Source of the DNA: Diplolepis rosae
Lineage: Eukaryota > Arthropoda > Insecta > Hymenoptera > Diplolepididae
DNA: 64,000 nt
Direction: 5' to 3'
NCBI GenBank assembly: GCA_030998225.1
Contig: JAPYXD010000701.1
Span: 13,810,501-13,874,500 of the forward strand
Of this stretch, positions 57,437-64,000 are shown in pieces. A program made the translations under genes and the position numbers. Under the pieces are notes generated by a model. It was not told where the DNA came from. It did not search any database and worked only from the letters and a program-made list of their open reading frames with translations. The first letter of the stretch is position 1. Every line of letters starts with the position of its first letter.

Positions 57437-58483
57437 TACGTTACTTTGATATTTGTATCCATACCAATTTTATGGAAACCAAATTTTATTTCATTTATTG
57501 TCATAATTAGAACTTTCGAGAATAGTAAAATAACTATCAACATATACTATTAATAATAATAATGATTAATAATATTAATGTTCAAGAAACTTTACTTAAC
57601 TTTTGAGCAACTTCAGGAAGTATAGACAATTTGGAGATTATTTAATATTATTTTAGTAATTTGAGAAGTACATATTAAAGAATGCATTACAGTTCGATAA
57701 AGTTTCAAAATGAGCGTCACAATTTATAAAATAATATTAAATAATCTTCAACTTGTCTATATGTGCCAACTTTGTTAAAAGTTGAGTAAAGTTCCTCGAA
57801 TATTTTTTCTCCGTGTATATTTGTAATTGCACTAATGAAGTAGAGCCTAGCGACAAGTGACACTCATGGTTATGTTTACCTTGATTGGCCATAGTATAAA
57901 CTCTACCGCAAAGATAGAAAGAAGGTCTTGGGTTCGACGGACAAGCTCATCTCGTCTGGAACCCTACTTTCATTTTCCTTTGATAGCTTCCTGGCCTTTA
58001 GCCGAGACACCGATTCTCGGAAGATCAAGCGAAAATATAAGGTAATTGAAATTATCTCATGATGTTCTAATCATGAAACTCTGTAATAGGATTCAAAGCC
58101 AAAGTGTTAAAGGGAACAACTTCACTGCAGTGGAATGCAACCTCGACCTCCTTGAATCAGGTTCAACATCACCTATCACGGAATTTTAATTGACGCAGTA
58201 TTACGCTGATCGAGGTATCCATTCGTTCCGGTCGTGTTGGTTATCTCTTAATAGCAATCAACTCAACGCGTACAATCGTCAACGGATCTAAAATGCATTT
58301 CATTGTACAACAAGACATGATTTCTGATCAGTGAACACGATCTAGTCCAAGAACTGGTACAAGGCATCAATGGGACTTAATTCTTCTATGAATGTTTGTT
58401 TCATTGGGTCGTCCCGGATATAATGCTTGATTACACTTAGAAATATGGATTTCACCTTGATCAGATATCAATTTTTACTTTTT
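57437..58483. other. Mixed region, GC-balanced from about 57840 to 58440
   Basis: First half AT-rich with no feature. About 57840-58440 is more balanced and lacks transposon motifs; it may contain exons or a transcribed non-coding region (see 57895-58041). Confidence 0.35.
57895..58041 (+). CDS. Candidate internal exon (49 codons)
   Basis: Acceptor-like gattggccatag, then 147 nt open in one frame (YKLYRKDRKKVLGSTDKLIS ...), then donor ataag/gtaatt. Length is a multiple of three and composition differs from the neighbours. No protein family recognised, no linked exon found. Confidence 0.22.
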
Positions 58484-58711
58484 TTGGAAGTTATAAGTGG
58501 CCTTTCCAGTGTTGTATAGAATTTATTGAAAAATCGTCGACATTTCGACCAAAAATGAAAAAGAATTACGAAACTAAATTAAAATTAATAGAAAAAGAGA
58601 AAACATATTAGAAAATGTAAATTATTCATCAAAGGAATTGCTTGTGAGTAATTATTTTCATACATTTGTTCTTTATTCAGTTAAACATATACTTATTATA
58701 TTATTTTTATA

Positions 58712-59275
58712 TTGGATCTATAACTTAATTCATACGGTTCTTCTTTCAAAATTTGAACGTTTATTTAAGAAAAACATGTACAATAGTATTATTCAAAGTA
58801 TGGCCCATCTGAAGCTATGACTTTTTCCCATCTTTCTGGCAATTTTTGGATTCCATCCCAAAAGAACTGCGCCGGCTTGGCGGCCAAGAATGAATCAAGC
58901 CAATTTTTGATACCCTGTTCTGATGTGAACCGTATTCCACTTTTAAATCGTGCAATCCACTTTTGGCACGTTCACTCAGCTAGAGCATGTTCACCATAAA
59001 CTTCCACCAAAATACGATGACTTTTGACAGCAGTTTTCTTCATATTAAAGTAATGAAGAAGAACTCCCCGCAAAAACACTTTTTCAGGCACAAAGCTCGA
59101 CATATTTGAGTGAAAAAAAATTATTGTTATATACGCTTCAAATGAATGACATATACTGAAAAATACGCACAATGACAGTAGCTTTCCAACGCATGTTCGG
59201 AATATTGGAACGATGGAATAATAATCAAGTTACGCCATCTCTTAGCAAACCGCACGAATTAAGTTATAGATCCAA
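58712..59275 (-). mobile_element. Deletion derivative of the 10573-11827 mariner family
   Basis: Terminal repeats ttggatctataacttaattc and complement, TA at 58710-58711 and 59276-59277. The body joins the 3' end of the transposase gene (matching up to about 10797) directly to the 5' end (matching from about 11519); the join is near 58938. 564 bp. Confidence 0.93.
58800..59103 (-). pseudogene. mariner transposase ends joined by deletion
   Basis: N-terminal MSSFVPEKVFLRGVLLHYFN to EVYGEHALAE (start 59103), a stop-containing junction, then the last 45 or so residues of the transposase. All catalytic residues are deleted. Confidence 0.88.
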
Positions 59276-60577
59276 TATTACAGGTGGAAATTTTATCATT
59301 TTAACCTCAATTCTTTGTTGACAAGCAATTTGATGTTCTCTTAATTTTAATGCATTTTTAATTTTTAAAAAATCCTATGCTACAAAGTTTTATCAACAAA
59401 GCAGGATTTTTATACGTATTTATATGTTAACATGGATTTTTATAAAAAACTTTTAAACACATTGATTACTATAAAATTGACATTTGTCATGTCACTGTTT
59501 GAAGAAAAAAGATGATTGGAAATTTATCTTTCGGTATGTTTTTCTCTTTTTCTATTAATTTTAATTTAGTTTTGTAATTTTTCTTCATTTTTCTAACAAA
59601 TAATAATGTAAAATATTCCTTTGTAGTCTTGATAAGGACCAAAACTTTGGTCGAAACGCCTACGATTTTTCAATAAAATCTATACAACACCGGAAAGGCC
59701 ACTTATACCTTCCAAAATAGAAATACCGGTAACACCAAATTTTTAACACCAATTTTTACTTTTTCGTTACGCAAGCCGAAGGTATATATATACTAAAAAT
59801 TCTCTTACAGGTAGTGATGGCAAGTGTCTAGTAGGGTGGTCCTTAATTAGTTTTTTGCATTCTCATCATATGAGAAGGTATTGGTTTTATGTGAAAAATC
59901 ACTTTCGAAATTTTCATTAAATCTTTACGTTTTGAGACCCCCTGAGCCAGAAAAAACGGTTTTTCAAAAGTGTCTGTCTGTAGGTCCTATACTCGATAAC
60001 GCTCGATAGAATTATCGGATTGAATTGAGCTTTGGCATTCTTTATCGGAACCGAAAAAGTAAGGATGAGCTCGATAATCAACCACATTCGACCAAAATTT
60101 TAATACTAGGAGCATTTTTTGTGTTTTGGAAAAAAACTTTATGAAAAAATCAAAAATCCCAATACTGGTATCTGATATTTCTCATAAATCTCTATTAATT
60201 ATCCTGATAACATTCTTCGATTTAACTAAAATAAGGAAAGTTACAGTATGTTAAACTTTGAAAAAACTTAATATCTAAATTCCATTTTTCAGTTAAATTA
60301 TACGAGATAGGAAAAAAAAGTTATGGTTCAAAATTGTTTACTACATAAAGATCTACAAGTTTGAATCGCACGATTTTTTCATGAAATGTATATTTTTCTT
60401 TTCAATTTAAAAAAAATACTATTGGAAGTCCAAAATTAAATTTTTTAACAATAGCATGTGAAATACGAAAAAAACGTAGATTTACAAAATTGTTCGTTTC
60501 AATAAGATCTACAAATTTTGTCTGACATAGTTTCTTATAAACCGTATATTTTTTATTTTAATTTTAATAAATACGAT

Positions 60578-60724
60578 TTTTTCTACAGAAAGTATTTTTT
60601 ATAATAAATATAAAGATCTGTTTTAATTAGAAAGCAAAATTTGAAAATATCTTGCGAATTTTGGTTACCGATTAAACTAAATCTTTGTATTTTCTATAAA
60701 AATCACTTTCTGTAGAAAAAATTT
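60578..60724. repeat. Internal inverted repeat of the hAT-like element
   Basis: ttttttctacagaaagt pairs with actttctgtagaaaaaa; a loop of about 110 bp with weaker pairing. Confidence 0.7.
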
Positions 60725-61074
60725 TGTGTATAAATGAAACCGATTAAAATTCAAAAATTCCTTTATTTAAAAAAAATATGTGGCATGTGAAAAAAACGTT
60801 AAGTTGGAAAATTATTGGCCGAAATGAGGTCTACAAATTCTAAGTCGGACATTTTTTGACAAGATACATATTTTATGTTTTGATTTTAAATATTGAAAAT
60901 CAAAAATTCAATTTTTTAACCAAAATATGTGAGATACAAAATAAACGTTCAAATAAAAAATCGTTTGCTTAAAAACAGTCTACAATTTTTTTCTAATCTA
61001 AAATCATTTTAACAATTCAAAATATTCTTTCTCCTATCTACTTATTTTCGCAAATTATCATATAGGTTCTGAAC

Positions 61075-61815
61075 CAAAAATTTTTTCTGATAAAAATGCT
61101 ATTTCTTAAAGTTATTAACAAAGGATGATAAAAAATTGTGGAAAAATTTAATAATGTATTCTCAAGCGAATGCAAGATCTAAAAATCCAAAAATTTGAAA
61201 AAAATATTAAATGGCGGCCAACTTAAAACTCAAGAAATACCCTTTTCTCGTAGTTTTCAACGCCATACTTTTGAACTTTGGGAAAACAAAATTTTTGTCT
61301 TCAGAAATTATTTGATAATCTTAAAAGTCTAAAATTTTGAATAATACAAAATCGTGGCCAATTCAAAATTTAAAAATGGCTTATTTTCATAGTTTTCAGA
61401 AAATACTTTGAAACTTCGTAAAAACAAACTGTTTGGCTTCAGAAATTAATTTAAAATAAAAAGAGCTTATTACTGCAATTTCCAACGAAATACTTTTTAA
61501 ATTTATGAGAAAAGATATTGATTCATCAGAACCTATAAAATAATTCGAGAGAATAATGAGAAAGAAGAAAGTCTATTTTGAATTGTTAAAATCATCAAGT
61601 AATTTCTAAAGCCAAACATTTTATTTTCCCATAATTTAAAAGTATTGCGTTGAAAACTGTGGAAAAAAGGTATTTTTGAGTTTTGAGTCAGCCGCCATTT
61701 TAGATTTTTTCCAAATTTTTGGATTTTGAGAACTTGCATTCGCTTGAGAATAAATTTATTAAATTTTTCCACATTTATTGGTCATCCTTTATTAATAACT
61801 TTAAGAAATAGCATT
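61075..61815. repeat. Large internal palindrome of the hAT-like element
   Basis: Arms 61075-61320 and 61555-61815 are imperfectly complementary: 'aaaatgctatttcttaaagt', 'ggcggccaactt', 'gttttcaacgccatactttt' each reappear in reverse. The minus-strand frame at 61533-61772 is a by-product. Confidence 0.75.
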
Positions 61816-62157
61816 TTTGGGTCCATTTAGATAGACGCCATTTTGTAATTTTCCAAAATTTTTAGTTTTCGATAGTGAAGATATTTTAAGCATACCATGA
61901 AAATTTTTGTCCACGGGAATAGAATGACTGGAATAAAAATTGAAAACGTGATGCAGATTTTTCGTTTTTGCTTGATTTCTCCTATGTGAATCTCATGGTA
62001 AATTCCAAGGCCCGTGTTGGGTGGGTAAATATTGACCGATTTGGCTAAAATTTAGCGTACTTTCTTTTTTTGGACATACGAACAAATTCCACCAGTGGGA
62101 GCAAATGAACTATAAAGAAAAAGTTACGCTATAAATAAGGACCACCCTAGTGTCCAG

Positions 62158-62934
62158 TAATACTATGTTTTACCGAATTTTGACCGGTATTACAGCGGTC
62201 AAATTGGTCAGAAGTGGTAATACTTTCATCTTGTAAAAGATATTAAATTTTTAGAGAAAACAAACATTGGATATGATAAAGCACATTTTAAAGTTCAGTT
62301 TCAAATCAAATTCACTGCAGAAAGTAACTTTAATAATTTGATATCAAAAAGAAAATACACATATCTTCAGATAAAGAGTTATTAGAAATGTGCCATATAA
62401 AGGATTTCGGGAAACGCACTCTATTCGATTGAATCTTAAGTTTCTCCAATCATGTTTTATTCCGTTAATCATGTTTAAACGCGTTTTCCCAAAACTTGTG
62501 TTTTACAAACTGGTTGGTAAAATTTCGACTAGAACTATTTTGAGTACCTGGTTGATTTTTCTTTTAATTGTTCAGCAGAAATTTCGCTATGTTTAGACAC
62601 GAGCCTTTTTGGTAATTTTCTTTTGTTCAATTTCCACAGTTTTTATTAGCTCAAAAAATAGGTAAAAAAATAATTTTTTTGTAACAAGTCTGCCATTTTG
62701 AGAGATTTTAAAATTTTCAAAAAACCTCGTGTCTAAACATAGCCAATGTAATAACAATTAAAGACATATTTCACTTTTTTTGTTTCAGGCAACCTAGATG
62801 GCCAAAATCTTACCAGCCGATTGACTATGACGTTTTTGCAGAGGTGGGGTCAAGGACGAAATACGTATTTTGAAAGTCAAAGGATGTACGAATAAAAGAA
62901 AAAGAAACCGTTTCTAATTATCTTGTGTATACAC
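62158..62934. other. AT-rich spacer
   Basis: No gene. Words such as 'ctgccattttgagaga' and 'tgtttcaggcaacc' are dispersed-repeat debris also seen near 54130-54240. Confidence 0.4.
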
Positions 62935-63145
62935 TCTAAAAACAAGTGTGTTACTTTTACACGTGAATCACGATAGTAACTTTTTAGGCATTTGAAGTGT
63001 GTATTTTTAACACACATTTTGGGTACAAAACGTTAAAGTGTTCGAAAATTAAACGTTACGTTTGTAATGTGTATTAAAAATACACACTTCAAATGCCTAA
63101 AAAGTTACTATCGTGATAGAAGTAACACACTTGTTTTTAATAGTT
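62935..63145. repeat. Palindromic MITE, ~210 bp
   Basis: actctaaaaacaagtgtgtt at the left pairs with aacacacttgtttttaatagt at the right. Both arms contain atcacgatagtaactttt and aggcatttgaagtgtgtatt. The loop lies near 63040. Confidence 0.85.
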
Positions 63146-63723
63146 CCTTTGCAATCAATTCTGAAAAATAGGCCCGAAATTTTGGTTCATATCTTTTCCT
63201 GTCTTTCAACAACCCCTTTGTATGAAAAACTACCCCCCGAGTTTCATGCAAATTAAGTTTTATTTTGTGATTCTTGTCTGCCATATTGGATCTGTCATTT
63301 TGAATTTTCAAGGTTCAACTCCTAATTCGGAATCAGCGACCCGAAAAACCCCAAGATACCGAGATTCATGCAAGTCAGATTGAATTTTGCAATTTCGATC
63401 CCCATATTGAATCCGCCATCTTTCCTTCTGGAAAATTTCAGAATATGACTTCATATTTGCATTACTGACATGATTTCTAAGTAAATTCAGGTGAAATGAA
63501 TATTTTTAAAAAATCACCCTCAAAATTATGCACATTTTAAAAATGTTGTCATTTTTGACAAATTTTGAGAGGATGTGTAGAAGGAAGGGTGACTCCAAAA
63601 GGTTCGATGATTTTTTTGGAGCTTCAAAACAAGTCCTTAACGAACATTCTGCGTTAGTTTTTGTGGAAGAAATGAATTTTTGAATGTAGTGGTACATATA
63701 TGTCCCGCCAGGCACGAAAGGTT
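63146..63723. other. AT-rich spacer
   Basis: No gene. Repeated 'gaat..gccat' phrases (63285, 63415) suggest an old repeat. Confidence 0.4.
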
Positions 63724-64000
63724 TAAAAGTAGTTCATCCACAAAAATTAGAGCTCAGGGAAAAATAGATAATTTTGCTTTCAAGAATAGCAATATTATTA
63801 TTGAAGGTCTAATTTAAAAGCGAAAAGATTATTTTCCATGCAAAAAGTTTGAAGTGCAGAAAAATAATGAAATTAACAAATTTTATTTTTGCCGAACTTT
63901 TTTCTTTACCGCTTCATACCAAATTTTACAAAATTATGCGATTTTAATAAATCACAAATTATTTTTTCAGAAAAAAGAATCTTTACAACTCTACCGTTCC
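63724..64000. repeat. AAGGTAGTT foldback family, copy D (cut by window end)
   Basis: Left arm only: aaagtagttcatccacaaaa, then the same sequence as copies A and C ('gataattttgctttcaagaa', 'attatgcgattttaataaat'). The rest lies beyond the window. Confidence 0.85.

Larger units (their letters stand above)
58484..59749. mobile_element. Inverted-arm retroelement-like insertion, copy 2
   Basis: Flanked by the 15-bp direct repeat caatttttacttttt (58469-58483, 59750-59764). Arms: ggaagttataagtggccttt at the left and the complement ending aaggccacttataccttcc at about 59722; about 27 bp of one-sided tail follow. The left arm lacks about 48 bp present in the right. The right arm holds TGATAAG, a perfect 7-bp hairpin gaccaaa..tttggtc and GAAAC (59630-59657), again hammerhead-like. 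The centre was later hit by the mariner derivative 58712-59275. Confidence 0.5.
59832..62149. mobile_element. 2.3-kb hAT-like non-autonomous element, high-copy family
   Basis: Ends tagggtggtccttaatta and complement of ataaggaccaccctA, flanked by 8-bp duplications gtgtctag (59824-59831) and gtgtccag (62150-62157), one mismatch. TAGGGTGG ends with 8-bp TSD indicate hAT. The interior is AT-rich with no transposase but with two internal inverted repeats (60578-60724; 61075-61815). Fragments of the same sequence occur at 21367-21714, 22095-22520, 31590-32110, 33690-33850, 37208-37810, 40540-40640 and 53480-53740. Confidence 0.85.

Noticed and set aside
1..64000. LTR retrotransposon, endogenous virus or bracovirus segment
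   Set aside because: No paired direct LTRs, integrase, protease or capsid-like motifs, or viral gene families were seen.

Overview
The window looks like a repeat-packed stretch of an insect nuclear genome. The evidence is a very AT-rich background, spliceosomal GT-AG introns, many Tc1/mariner elements, hAT-like and TTAA-flanked (piggyBac-like) elements, and an R1-clade non-LTR retrotransposon. A hymenopteran is plausible from the density of mariner, R1 and foldback elements, but the sequence does not prove it. There are no bacterial operons, CRISPR arrays, rRNA genes or confident canonical tRNAs. Almost all recognisable coding potential belongs to transposons. Host genes are few and sit at about 29-40 kb on the minus strand.

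Layout. The first bases are the end of an apparently intact mariner (1-1288). From 1.3 to 29 kb lies a desert of small palindromic or TIR-bounded repeats, with mariner remnants at 1774-1968, 9800-10295 and 10573-11827. From 29.2 to 33.0 kb there is a three-exon gene, phase-consistent at both junctions, encoding a 352-residue protein with an N-terminal signal/anchor segment that I do not recognise. Just upstream of it, on the same strand, are parts of a trypsin-fold serine protease gene (about 33.9-40.4 kb). Its active-site His is replaced by Tyr, and its long intron has filled with transposons, including a 1.3-kb foldback element, a DD41D element and an internally deleted mauritiana-like mariner.

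The most complex region is 40,984-48,783. A single degenerate irritans-type mariner has been split into five pieces by four separate insertions: a foldback element, an 8-bp-TSD hAT MITE, a 3.7-kb TA-flanked element of unknown family, and a 5'-truncated R1-clade LINE with a 12-bp TSD. The 3.7-kb element was itself hit by a second hAT element (TSD cttataag), which interrupts a short open reading frame exactly between codons. From 49.9 to 64 kb the main items are a 0.9-kb TTAA-flanked element, several copies of a CTCTCTAAAT-ended MITE, a degraded DD41D element, two retroelement-like insertions (56,451-57,271 and 58,484-59,749), and a 2.3-kb TAGGGTGGTCC-ended element with a near-perfect 8-bp TSD. 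The two retroelement-like insertions share target-site duplications, inverted arms, a one-sided tail and a hammerhead-like CTGA..GAAAC core, suggestive of Penelope-like elements. Fragments of the 2.3-kb family recur throughout the window.

How the parts relate: most families appear both as a longer copy and as deletion or foldback derivatives, so the window records how non-autonomous elements arise from, and nest inside, one another. The only potentially autonomous element seen is the first mariner.
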